From CAYVQF01 sp964454015 (GTDB lineage: Bacteria; Myxococcota_A; Bradymonadia; UBA4248), in NCBI GenBank assembly GCA_964454015.1, contig CAYVQF010000014.1:1-64000 (forward strand): 64,000 nt of DNA. Reading direction: 5' to 3'. The position numbers and the translations under genes are program-made. Position 1 is the stretch's first letter. Every line of letters begins with the position of its first letter. The notes under the pieces were generated by a model. That model was given only the letters and a program-made list of their open reading frames with translations. It did no database searches and was not told the DNA's origin. Shown piece by piece: positions 27,357-35,568 of this stretch.

Positions 27357-29072
27357 CTACGGGGTGCTCACGCCGCGGATGGTGAACTCCACCCGGCGGT
27401 TGCGCGCGCGCCCTTCGGGGGTGTCGTTGGTGTCGATGGGCCTGTCGGGACCATAGCCGATGGCCTGGAGGCGGTCACCATCGACTCCCTTGGAGATCAG
27501 GTAGGTGCGCACCGATGCGGCCCTCCGTTGGCTGAGATCCTTGTTGTAGTCGTACTTGCCGCGATCGTCCGTGTGGCCCTCGATGTCGATGGCGCCGATG
27601 TTCGGGTTGGCATTGAGCACCTTGGCGACCTCATCGAGGATGGGGAAGCTCTCGGAGAGGATTTTGTCTTTGGCGGTTTCAAAGAAGACCTGCTCTCTGA
27701 TGTCGAGTTTGCCTGCTTTGAGGATGACCTTGGCCGTGGGGTCGTCCACGGGGCAGCCATCGTCCACGGCCAAGCCCGGCTCATCGGGGCACTTGTCGAG
27801 GTGGTCGGGGATGGTGTCGCCGTCGCGATCGCGGATGGGGCAGCCGTCGGGATCGACCAGGCCAGGTCGGCCTTCACGCGGACACTTGTCGAGGTGGTCG
27901 GGGATGGTGTCGCCGTCCGTGTCGAGGGGGCAGCCCGTGTCATCGATGAAGCCGGGCAGGCCTTGGAACGGGCAGCGATCGAAGCGGTCGGGGATGGTGT
28001 CACCGTCGGAGTCGATGAGCTCGACCTCGCGACAGTGCTCGGGGATGAGCATGTAGGGGGTGCGGTCGGGGTCGGGGCAGGGCTCGATTTCTGCCAAATA
28101 GCCACCATAGTCGTAATCCTGAGCCCAGCGTCCACCGGCGACCCACTGATAGCCCAGGCCGAAAACGACGCGCGTCGACGGTGAGCCGGGGCCAAAGGTG
28201 CCGCCGCCGATGGCGGCGGTCAAGGCCAAGCCGCGGGCCCAGCCGGGTTCGTTCCACAGGCGATAGCGGAAGCCAATTTCTGCTTCGACGGGGCGCTCTT
28301 CACTGACCAGCTCGGCGTTGTCGCCAGTGACCGTGATTTCTCCATGCACTTCGACGAGGAGGTCCAGGTTGGGGTGGAAAAAGGGGATGGCCGCCGCCCC
28401 TGAGAGGAGCAAGGCCTGGCCCAGGGTGTAGCGTCCCAATACGGCCGTTGGGCGGTAGCGGTAGCCCAAGTTGCCGGCAAAGCGCGACTTTCCAAAGGGG
28501 TTGAACTCGATGGCGGCCCTGATGTCGAAGCTGACGCTGTCGTCACCGAAGTGGGCGCTGGTTTTTCCGGTGGGGAGACCGAGATCGGCAATGATGGCCA
28601 AGCCGACGGGGAAGTCGAGGAGGTCCAAGATCCGGCCCTTGAGGACGACACGCATGTCGCCGACGCCCATGGCGTCATCGAGCTCGGCGTAGGGGCCCGT
28701 GCGCAGGTCTGAGCCCGTGGAGAAGCCGATGGGCAGTACCAAGCCGAGCTCGGCGTAGTCGAAGAAGGCCATGCTGACCAGCAGGTCTGCGAAAAACTGG
28801 TGATTCACATAGGACTTGCGCTCAGCGTCGCCCGAGAGGCGGAGCAAGAGCGGGTCGTGGCCATAGTTTAAGTAAAAGCCGCCCGTGAGGCGCAGGTGCT
28901 CGTCGATGTTGGTGCCATAGACGGTGAGATAGTCGCTGGGGTTGGGTGAGGGGCGCCAGCGCTGCAGATTGTGGGCGGGGATTGGATCCTCGGCGGTCTG
29001 TGACCAGGCGAGGCCGGGGGACAGGGTGAGGAGCAGCGTGAGGAGAACAGGCAGGACTCTTGTGCCAAACAT
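27357..29072 (-). CDS. OmpA-family outer-membrane protein with beta-barrel and TSP3 repeats
   Basis: 571 residues from the ATG at 29072. A signal peptide (LPVLLTLLLTLSPGLAWSQ) precedes a long beta-rich region (about 30-325), which probably forms an outer-membrane barrel. Three TSP3 calcium repeats follow, each of the kind DGDTIPDHLDKCP, around 330-420. The C-terminal OmpA peptidoglycan-binding domain is complete, with IEGHTDDRG and SQRRAASVRTYLISKGV, and NRRVEF at the end. This is the layout of OprF-like anchors with a calcium-stiffened linker. It has a good promoter 130 bases upstream. Confidence 0.9.
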   Translation of the reverse strand: MFGTRVLPVLLTLLLTLSPGLAWSQTAEDPIPAHNLQRWRPSPNPSDYLTVYGTNIDEHLRLTGGFYLNYGHDPLLLRLSGDAERKSYVNHQFFADLLVSMAFFDYAELGLVLPIGFSTGSDLRTGPYAELDDAMGVGDMRVVLKGRILDLLDFPVGLAIIADLGLPTGKTSAHFGDDSVSFDIRAAIEFNPFGKSRFAGNLGYRYRPTAVLGRYTLGQALLLSGAAAIPFFHPNLDLLVEVHGEITVTGDNAELVSEERPVEAEIGFRYRLWNEPGWARGLALTAAIGGGTFGPGSPSTRVVFGLGYQWVAGGRWAQDYDYGGYLAEIEPCPDPDRTPYMLIPEHCREVELIDSDGDTIPDRFDRCPFQGLPGFIDDTGCPLDTDGDTIPDHLDKCPREGRPGLVDPDGCPIRDRDGDTIPDHLDKCPDEPGLAVDDGCPVDDPTAKVILKAGKLDIREQVFFETAKDKILSESFPILDEVAKVLNANPNIGAIDIEGHTDDRGKYDYNKDLSQRRAASVRTYLISKGVDGDRLQAIGYGPDRPIDTNDTPEGRARNRRVEFTIRGVSTP

Positions 29073-29198
29073 GAAAATGCCCCAGTGAGAGGAGACAGAA
29101 GGGCGCATCCAGCATCGATCCGGAGTCGACGTTTGCGCGGCTCTGGAGGGAAAGCGCTGTAAAATCAGTGCCGTATGGACACCGTCTTGCGCACGGAG

Positions 29199-29227
29199 AT
29201 AATAGCTCAGGGGCCCACTGGGGACAA
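29199..29227 (-). promoter_or_regulatory. Sigma70-type promoter for the OmpA-family gene
   Basis: On the minus strand TTGTCC (29227-29222) and TATTAT (29204-29199) are separated by exactly 17 bases; the -10 differs from consensus at one position. Transcription should start near 29192, giving a leader of about 120 bases before the ATG at 29072. Confidence 0.55.
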
Positions 29228-29295
29228 GACGTCGGCGCGCGCGTGCAGCGTGCAGCGCGCAACGTACAGCGAGGATGACGGCAGCGGGCTCGCTG

Positions 29296-31473
29296 TCAGA
29301 GCTCTACGGCGTAAACGAAGGAAGCTCTGGGGAAGCGCAACAGCCGCTCAGCGATGGTGTCCAGGGGGAGGGCTTTGCCATCGACGTGGGTGGCGCGCAG
29401 GGATTCGCCGAGCTCGCGATCGCCGCGGGCTTTGATGCCTCCCGCCAGGCGCATGAGCTTATCGAGGGCTTGAGGGAAGCGCTCGAAGTCCATGACGAAG
29501 GCGCCGCGATCGGTGCCGTTGGCGGCCATGAGCTCAGGGTCGAAGCGCATGGCGCCTTCCTGGATAAGGAAGCCGATCTGAATGGCGGCGAGCTGTGGGT
29601 AGGGTCGCCAGCGCCCCTCTGCGGTGTAGAGGCCGCGTGAGATCTGGCTGAGGGCCCAGAAGACGGCGTCGGCATAACTGGCGTGGGCCAGGTCGGCGTC
29701 GATGAGGCCTTTCTCCTGAAGGAAAGCGATGTACCACATGGCGGCGGTTTGGGCCTTGAGCTCTTCCAGGAGGGTGGCCAGGGGCCCGCCGAAGGCATCA
29801 TTGTCGGTCTTGCCGTCGACTTTGTATTCGTGGGAGGGTCCGAAGTTGTGGGCGGCCTCGTGGAGGATGGTTCCGAGGAGGTTAGGGGTCGCGGCGTCGA
29901 CGAAGCTGCTCATGGCGTCGGGGACGAAGAGCGCGGCGGCTTGGGTGCGGCGCACCTGCATGCTGTCGGGATCGGTGTAGAGGTTGCTCATGACCACGGT
30001 GCGTCCGCGGCCTTCGTTGGCGACGGGACCCCAATTGGGGAGGCTCTGTCCGATGGTCGCTCCGAAGGGGTTGCGGTCATCGCCAGCGTTGGAGACGATG
30101 TCGATGAAGTCGGGCAGTTGAAAGGAGACAGGGCGTGCTTGATAGGGTGCGCCACAGGCCTCGGCCATGTGGGCTTCCATCTCCTGCTGCACTGGGGCGA
30201 GTCGGTCTTGCCAGTAGAGTGAGTCGGTGTTGATCCGGGCCAAAGTGAGGTGGAATCCCGCCTTGCGGCTGCAGGGTTCCCAATAGGTTTCGTCGGGGGC
30301 GACGCGGACGTACCACCTGGAGTTGCGGGCGTTCATGGCGGCCCAAGCCTCGTCGGCCGGCTCCCAGTGGTTGTCTTCAAAGGCCTGGGCGGCGGCTTCG
30401 AGGTAGGTGACGAGGGCGTCCTCGCCGGCTTGGCCGATGGCCGTGGCGGCTTGACGGAGATCCGCGGCGATGGCCTGCATGAGGTCTTGGTAGTGGCTGG
30501 TGTAGGGGACGGCGACGAGATCCTGGCCGTCCTGTTTGACCACGGTGAAGGGATCGAGGAGGGCTTTGTTGTCGGGGTGTGCTTCGAGGCGGGTGCAGAA
30601 GTCTTCGTCCGCCTGTAGAGCAGCAGGGTAGACGTCGACTCTGACCTTGGCGACGCCGGCCAGGGCGCTGCAGGCGGCGACGCGCTCGGTCTTGGGGCTC
30701 TTGCAGCGGGGTCCCCAGTTGCGGTGGAAGAGGGCTTGGCTGAACCAGTCTCCTGCGGGGAGGCGCTTGATGAGGCCTTCCAGGCCATTCTGGCGGGCGT
30801 AGAGACGATCGATTTTGGCGCTGGCTTGTAGGATGTGGTTCACAAAGGCCTTTTCGTGTTCCGAGAGGCTCCGGAGGTCATTGTAGACCAGGGTGGCCTT
30901 GCCCTCGTCGAGTTCTTCGATGACCCAGCGCAAGCGCTCGGCTTCGGCTGCTTCGAGTCCTTCGGGGAGGGGGGCGCGCCAGGCGTCGAGCATGGCCTGA
31001 TAGGCGGTGTAGAACTCGGCGCTGAAGCCTTCGTTGAGGCGCCAGGGGATGTGTCGGGCCTGTGGATAGAAGAGGAGGGTCACCACCTCGTCGGGTTGAA
31101 CGATGCCATCTTGATTGGTGTCGTGGCGCCAGAAGAGGGGGATGAAGAGGCGGACGGCCATCTTGTTGAAGGTGTCGCGATCCAGGGCGTCGAGGGCGGG
31201 TCGTTCTTCGCTGGGCTCGGTGGGCTCGGTGGGCACGGGATCATCCTCTTTGGTCACGGTGTTTGGGTCAGTGGCCACGGGTTCTGTACCTTCGTCGCTG
31301 GTTGGGGAGGCGGGGGACGTTGGGGGCTTGCCGTCGTCTGCCGTGGTGGTGCCGGGCTCTGCTGAGGCTGCCTCAATGGGTTGCTTTTGCGCTTTGTTGT
31401 CTTGGCTGGGTTGACAGGCCGTGACGGCGAGTAGCAGGGCGGCTAGGCCCACGACAACCTTGTAAGTCGACAT
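29296..31473 (-). CDS. Lipoprotein metallopeptidase, M49 (dipeptidyl-peptidase III)-like, with EF-hand
   Basis: 725 residues from the ATG at 31473, which has GAGG seven bases upstream and opens a lipoprotein signal (LLLAVTAC, Cys 20). A low-complexity Pro/Thr/Glu linker leads to an EF-hand-like loop (DTNQDGIVQPDE, about 118-129). The zinc site is HEAAH at 538-542, with a second glutamate motif LEELKAQ around 569-575; the pair resembles the HExxxH / EExRAE arrangement of M49 peptidases in its shortened bacterial form. Predicted to be a zinc-dependent exopeptidase held in the envelope. It lies 23 bases downstream of the kinase-like/PP2C fusion gene and should share its transcript. Confidence 0.72.
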   Translation of the reverse strand: MSTYKVVVGLAALLLAVTACQPSQDNKAQKQPIEAASAEPGTTTADDGKPPTSPASPTSDEGTEPVATDPNTVTKEDDPVPTEPTEPSEERPALDALDRDTFNKMAVRLFIPLFWRHDTNQDGIVQPDEVVTLLFYPQARHIPWRLNEGFSAEFYTAYQAMLDAWRAPLPEGLEAAEAERLRWVIEELDEGKATLVYNDLRSLSEHEKAFVNHILQASAKIDRLYARQNGLEGLIKRLPAGDWFSQALFHRNWGPRCKSPKTERVAACSALAGVAKVRVDVYPAALQADEDFCTRLEAHPDNKALLDPFTVVKQDGQDLVAVPYTSHYQDLMQAIAADLRQAATAIGQAGEDALVTYLEAAAQAFEDNHWEPADEAWAAMNARNSRWYVRVAPDETYWEPCSRKAGFHLTLARINTDSLYWQDRLAPVQQEMEAHMAEACGAPYQARPVSFQLPDFIDIVSNAGDDRNPFGATIGQSLPNWGPVANEGRGRTVVMSNLYTDPDSMQVRRTQAAALFVPDAMSSFVDAATPNLLGTILHEAAHNFGPSHEYKVDGKTDNDAFGGPLATLLEELKAQTAAMWYIAFLQEKGLIDADLAHASYADAVFWALSQISRGLYTAEGRWRPYPQLAAIQIGFLIQEGAMRFDPELMAANGTDRGAFVMDFERFPQALDKLMRLAGGIKARGDRELGESLRATHVDGKALPLDTIAERLLRFPRASFVYAVEL

Positions 31474-31496
31474 GATGTACCTCAGGGGCAAGGGCG

Positions 31497-33713
31497 TCAG
31501 TGGTGGACGGCGCCGATGGGGGGATCTTGCGAGAAGAAGAGGGCCACGACGATGACGTTGTCCACGCCGCCGCGGCGGATGGCCTCGCGGCAGAGGGTGT
31601 CGGCGGCGGCGCCGGCGTTGGGGGCTTCCGTCATGATGTCGCGCATGGTGGGGCGCGGCAGCATGCCCCAGACACCGTCAGAGACCAGCACGAGGCGGTC
31701 GCCGGGGCAGGCGTCGAGAACCCCAACACCCTGGGTGTTCTCGAAGCCGTCGAAGAGCTCGGCCCGGATCACGTGGTCGGCGCCAACGGAGCGCATCAGG
31801 ATGTTTTTTTCGTCGGCGACCTCGGCTTGCTCTTGGGTCATTTGTCCCGCTTTGACCATCATGCCCACCAGGCTGTGATCTTCGCTGAGAAAGCTGAGTT
31901 TGCCTTCGCGCAGTAAGATGGCCCGGGAATCACCCACATGGGCGAGGGCGAGCTGATTGTCGACCAAGAGGACGCCGGTGAAGGTGGTCCCCATTCTTCT
32001 GGCGCCGCCCTCTCTGGCGACGGTTTCGACGAGGCAGCGGCTGCCAGCCGCCGCGATTTTCTTGCAGTAGGCGGCGATGTTGGCGCGGATGATGTCGTGA
32101 TCGGTGTCAAAGAGGAGTTCTTGGAAGGCACGCAGGGCGCCTTGTACGGCGAGCTCGCTGGCGCGGTCGCCGTCTTCGTGGCCGCCCATGCCGTCGGCGA
32201 CGCAGTAGTAGCCGCAGTGGCGCTGCTGGGTGCGGTGGTGCGCTTTGAACTCGAGGTAGGCGCCTGAGTCTTGGTTGACGATGCGGAGGGGGTTCATGCC
32301 GGTGGAGCTCTTCATGGCGACATCCACCCGGATCTGTGGACGCTGCTCGCGTTCGAGCTGCATGAGGGCGCGCTCGACGTCGCGGATGTCGAAGAAGCGC
32401 TCCGACGGCAGACTGAGGGTGCGACTGATGACCTGGTGCACCATGGGGACGAGGACGCTGGGCACCTCCCAGTAAGGGGTCTTGGGTGTGCCCATGGCGA
32501 GCTCGTGCCCGGTGATGGCGCGGAAGAGCAGGGCACCTAGCGAGTAGATGTCAGCGCCCTCGTCGGCTGGCCCCTGCTCGCCGATTTCGGGTGCGGTGTA
32601 GGGTGAGGCCAGGGGGTAGGGGGGGCGCTCGACGGTCTCGCAGAGGTTGAGAAAGTCCGTGAGGGTCACCTGCCATTTGGCGCCGTTGCGCTTGACGTCA
32701 AAGGAGGTGGGTCGGAGGCTGGAGAGGATGTAGCCGCTCTGGTGGAGGCGGCCCAAGAGGCGGGCGACCTCGCGGAGGATGCGGACGTGATCGACCATGG
32801 TCACGTCATCGGCGTCGTAGAGATGGACGTAGGCGTGCCCTTCAGAGGGATCGATGAGGAGGTATTGGTAGTCGTCGTCGGTCCAGAAGGCGTGCACCCT
32901 TGGCAATCCCGGCACGACATTCTCGGCGTGGACGTCTTGGAGGGCGCGCCATTCGACACCGTAGCGGACGAAGGGCGCGTCTTTGGCCCCCTGTTTGAGC
33001 ACGAGCGGTGTCGATTGGCCGTCGAGGAGCACCCGATAGCGCCGCTCGTAAGTCTGAACGGCGATGCAGCTCATGAGCCGCAGGGAGCGTCCTTCGACGG
33101 TGAGTGATGTGAGGTTGAGCAGCGACTCCGGTGGGCTGTGATGGGCGAACCAGAGTTCCTCTGCTTGCAAAACAGGCAGCTCGCGGGTCTGCTCGGAGAG
33201 GCCAGTGCGGCTCGCGAAATCGGCGGTGGGCAGGCTGGAGAAGATCTCTTCGAGGCCTTGTTCCTTGACGCCTGCGAAGTCCTCTTCACCCTCGGGGATG
33301 GGCCCCAAGATAACGGCATCATTGAGGGACTGGTCGAGGGTTGCTTCCGTGGACGGGGCACCTCTGTTGGGATCCACGTCCGCAGATGGGCGCGCGGTCC
33401 CCGGGACGGACCCGGGCGTGAGGTCTGCGTCGGCGGGCGCGACGGTGGCCGGGGCTGGGCTCAGCTCGGGCTGGGGAGCATCGGTGCGCGTAGGGGGTGA
33501 GGTCTGCTCTGGGGGCGCGTGGTTGACCGTCGCGTTCGCTGGTTCTTTCCCGGACCCGTTGGTGGCCGCTGGCTCAGGCGCGTCGTCGTTGGTGCGCGCA
33601 ATCTGGGTCCGTATTCCAGTGCTTCCCAGTTCTGGCCGCTCTGCGTCAGCGCCCGCGGCGGCGACGGAGGGACCAACCGGTGGCGATTCTTGTGCGTCCG
33701 CGTCTTTACCCAT
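31497..33713 (-). CDS. Kinase-like (pseudokinase) / PP2C-type phosphatase fusion
   Basis: About 738 residues from the ATG at 33713; in-frame starts at 33791 and 33860 are possible. A disordered Pro/Ala/Asp-rich stretch of about 170 residues comes first. The next 240 residues are kinase-like (STPLVLKQG, a hinge-like YQYLLIDPSEG, then ADIYSLGALLFRAITGHELA) but the catalytic loop reads GYILSSLRPTSF, without HRD, and DFG is DFLN. From about residue 465 a full PP2C domain follows with CVADGMGGHEDGDRASELA, LAHVGDSRAILLREGKL, LVLVSDGVWGML and VDNVIVVALF, so all metal-binding aspartates seem present. Most likely a cytoplasmic phosphatase that reverses kinase signalling, regulated by a dead kinase domain. 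The gene has a divergent neighbour 418 bases away. Confidence 0.85.
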   Translation of the reverse strand: MGKDADAQESPPVGPSVAAAGADAERPELGSTGIRTQIARTNDDAPEPAATNGSGKEPANATVNHAPPEQTSPPTRTDAPQPELSPAPATVAPADADLTPGSVPGTARPSADVDPNRGAPSTEATLDQSLNDAVILGPIPEGEEDFAGVKEQGLEEIFSSLPTADFASRTGLSEQTRELPVLQAEELWFAHHSPPESLLNLTSLTVEGRSLRLMSCIAVQTYERRYRVLLDGQSTPLVLKQGAKDAPFVRYGVEWRALQDVHAENVVPGLPRVHAFWTDDDYQYLLIDPSEGHAYVHLYDADDVTMVDHVRILREVARLLGRLHQSGYILSSLRPTSFDVKRNGAKWQVTLTDFLNLCETVERPPYPLASPYTAPEIGEQGPADEGADIYSLGALLFRAITGHELAMGTPKTPYWEVPSVLVPMVHQVISRTLSLPSERFFDIRDVERALMQLEREQRPQIRVDVAMKSSTGMNPLRIVNQDSGAYLEFKAHHRTQQRHCGYYCVADGMGGHEDGDRASELAVQGALRAFQELLFDTDHDIIRANIAAYCKKIAAAGSRCLVETVAREGGARRMGTTFTGVLLVDNQLALAHVGDSRAILLREGKLSFLSEDHSLVGMMVKAGQMTQEQAEVADEKNILMRSVGADHVIRAELFDGFENTQGVGVLDACPGDRLVLVSDGVWGMLPRPTMRDIMTEAPNAGAAADTLCREAIRRGGVDNVIVVALFFSQDPPIGAVHH

Positions 33714-34131
33714 GCCGCTCACTGGTTCAACCCACCAAAATCCCCATTGGAAAACCCACCCGAGCCACCCACGACGCCAGACCCCAGTCATGCGATCCAG
33801 CTTGCCCCTGAAGGGAGCCAGAATGCACTGTGCATAACACCGTGCAAGGGCAAGTCGCAAGATGCGCGTGCGAGGGTGACGTGAGTGTCTTGGGAGCGAT
33901 GGGCGGGTTGCGGTGCGGCGCTAGGCTGAATTTGCTCGGGAAATTTCCTTTGGCCAGAGCGCTGCGGGTACGGGGCGGGATTTTTTTTTCGCGCTATGGA
34001 CGAATACAGTTGCGCTCATTAGACTACACGTGTGGCATCAACTTGCGTCGTTGCGGCCTTGTGGCCGAGAGTGATAACCCCGGATGGGGAGGTGTTCCTA
34101 CCTGTGCCAGTGAACAGCCGAGGAGGCTCCT
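33714..34131. other. Divergent intergenic region
   Basis: About 418 bases, or less if the minus-strand gene starts at 33791 or 33860. It includes a run of nine T at 33981-33989 with no hairpin before it. A weak TTGCGG (34051) and GATAAC (34073) pair, 16 bases apart, could drive the plus-strand TSP3 gene. No gene or RNA is recognised. Confidence 0.45.
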
Positions 34132-35481
34132 ATGCGATGGAAATTTGCGGTCGTTTTTTCCGTGGCCATGTTTTTTGCGCTTGGTAGCAATGCCCAAGCC
34201 CAAGAAGACCCGCCCTTTGAGTGCGACAACCTCTTTGGCGACTGTGGTACGCCAGAGCAGAGCGGCGGTGGCGGTTGCGGCGGTGGCGGGTCGATTCTCA
34301 TCAATAACACGGACTTGGGTGACACCTACCAGTTTGCTGACGACTATGACAGCGATGGTATCGAGGATCCTTCCGACAACTGTCCGCGGGTGCCGAACCC
34401 GGATCAGTTGGACTCCGATGGCGATGGCATCGGCGACGCCTGTGATAATTGCATCAACGTTGCCAACCCGGATCAGTCGGACATCGATGGCGATGGCGTT
34501 GGCGACGCCTGTGATGACGACATGGATGGCGACGAGATCCCGAACGCCGAGGACAACTGCCCGACGGTGCCGAACCCCGGTCAAGAAGACCTCGACGGTG
34601 ATGGGGTGGGCGATGCCTGCGATCCCGACATCGACGGCGATGGGATCAACAACCTCGATGACCCCTGCCCGATGAACGCTGAGATTTCTTCGCCTTCTCC
34701 GGATCAACAAGACCTCTGCTTCCCTGACACCGATGGCGACGGTGTGCGCGATTTCGGCCCCAACGCGGACAACTGCATGCTGGTTTACAACCCGGATCAG
34801 GCCGACATGGATGGCGATGGAGTAGGCGATGCATGCGACTTGGACATCGACGGCGACACCATCCCGAACCATCTCGACAATTGCCCGACCGTGCCGAACC
34901 CGGATCAGGCCGATGCCGATCGCGATGGTATCGGTGACGCCTGTGACTTGGACTTCTGTTTCGTCGTCTTGGGCGATCAAGCCAACTGTTTGGATCCCAC
35001 GGACGCGAGCCTGCGGGTCTACAGTCCCGACGTGGTGACCGAGACGGGTGAGTCTCTGCGCCTGCGTCTCTTTGCCAACCGGCGCAATCAGGCCATGCGC
35101 TACACTTGGCGGATCGTGTCATTGCCCAATGGCTCTTCGGCGCGCATCGAGCAGCCGCGCGGTGCCGTGACGGTTTCGACGCCCTTCGAGTACCGCTATC
35201 TCGACAAATCGGTGCCGCGTTTCGTGGCTGATCTTCCCGGCACCTATCACATCGAGGTGACGGCGGTGACGGTTTTCGAAGACCAGGTCTCGCGTCAGGT
35301 CGAGCAGACGGCGACGCACCTCATGCGCATCGAGGTGTCTGGCACGCCCGTGTCCCTGGGTGCCGGTCCTGCCGATGGTTGTCAGAGCCTCCTGCTGAGC
35401 TCGCCTCGCGGCTGGGGCGGTGTCTCGATGCTCATGCTTGGTTTGTTGGCTGCGCTGGTCTTGCGTCGCAGAAAACGCTAG
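34132..35481 (+). CDS. Secreted TSP3-repeat calcium-binding protein with MYXO-CTERM-like tail
   Basis: 449 residues; GAGGAG lies seven bases before the ATG. A signal peptide (about 1-24, ending AQAQ) leads to a Gly/Cys-rich stretch and then, at about 73-272, a row of at least five thrombospondin type 3 repeats built from [16 protein letters not shown] loops with NPDQ spacers. These bind calcium and form a rigid surface stalk. A single beta-rich PKD/Ig-like domain ([12 protein letters not shown]) follows. The end has a cysteine, a span ([13 protein letters not shown]) and RRRKR, like MYXO-CTERM sorting tails that anchor and process surface proteins. It stands at the head of the exported-protein block, 87 bases from the next gene. 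Confidence 0.88.
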   Translation: MRWKFAVVFSVAMFFALGSNAQAQEDPPFECDNLFGDCGTPEQSGGGGCGGGGSILINNTDLGDTYQFADDYDSDGIEDPSDNCPRVPNPDQLDSDGDGIGDACDNCINVANPDQSDIDGDGVGDACDDDMDGDEIPNAEDNCPTVPNPGQEDLDGDGVGDACDPDIDGDGINNLDDPCPMNAEISSPSPDQQDLCFPDTDGDGVRDFGPNADNCMLVYNPDQADMDGDGVGDACDLDIDGDTIPNHLDNCPTVPNPDQADADRDGIGDACDLDFCFVVLGDQANCLDPTDASLRVYSPDVVTETGESLRLRLFANRRNQAMRYTWRIVSLPNGSSARIEQPRGAVTVSTPFEYRYLDKSVPRFVADLPGTYHIEVTAVTVFEDQVSRQVEQTATHLMRIEVSGTPVSLGAGPADGCQSLLLSSPRGWGGVSMLMLGLLAALVLRRRKR

Positions 35482-35568
35482 AGTGCCTAGCGTCAGCAAG
35501 TCTGGCCCGAGGCTGGTCGGCGGCGGGCCCAACCTGTATCGCTCTTGCCTCGGCTGAGACCTGTCAAC

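Noticed and set aside
27105..28184. A 359-codon plus-strand open frame opposite the OmpA-family gene
   Set aside because: Mirror of the acidic TSP3 and OmpA coding sequence, composed of Val/Gly/Asp/Ala, without a start signal.
33981..33989. Run of nine T as a terminator
   Set aside because: No GC-rich hairpin precedes it on the plus strand, and no plus-strand gene ends nearby.
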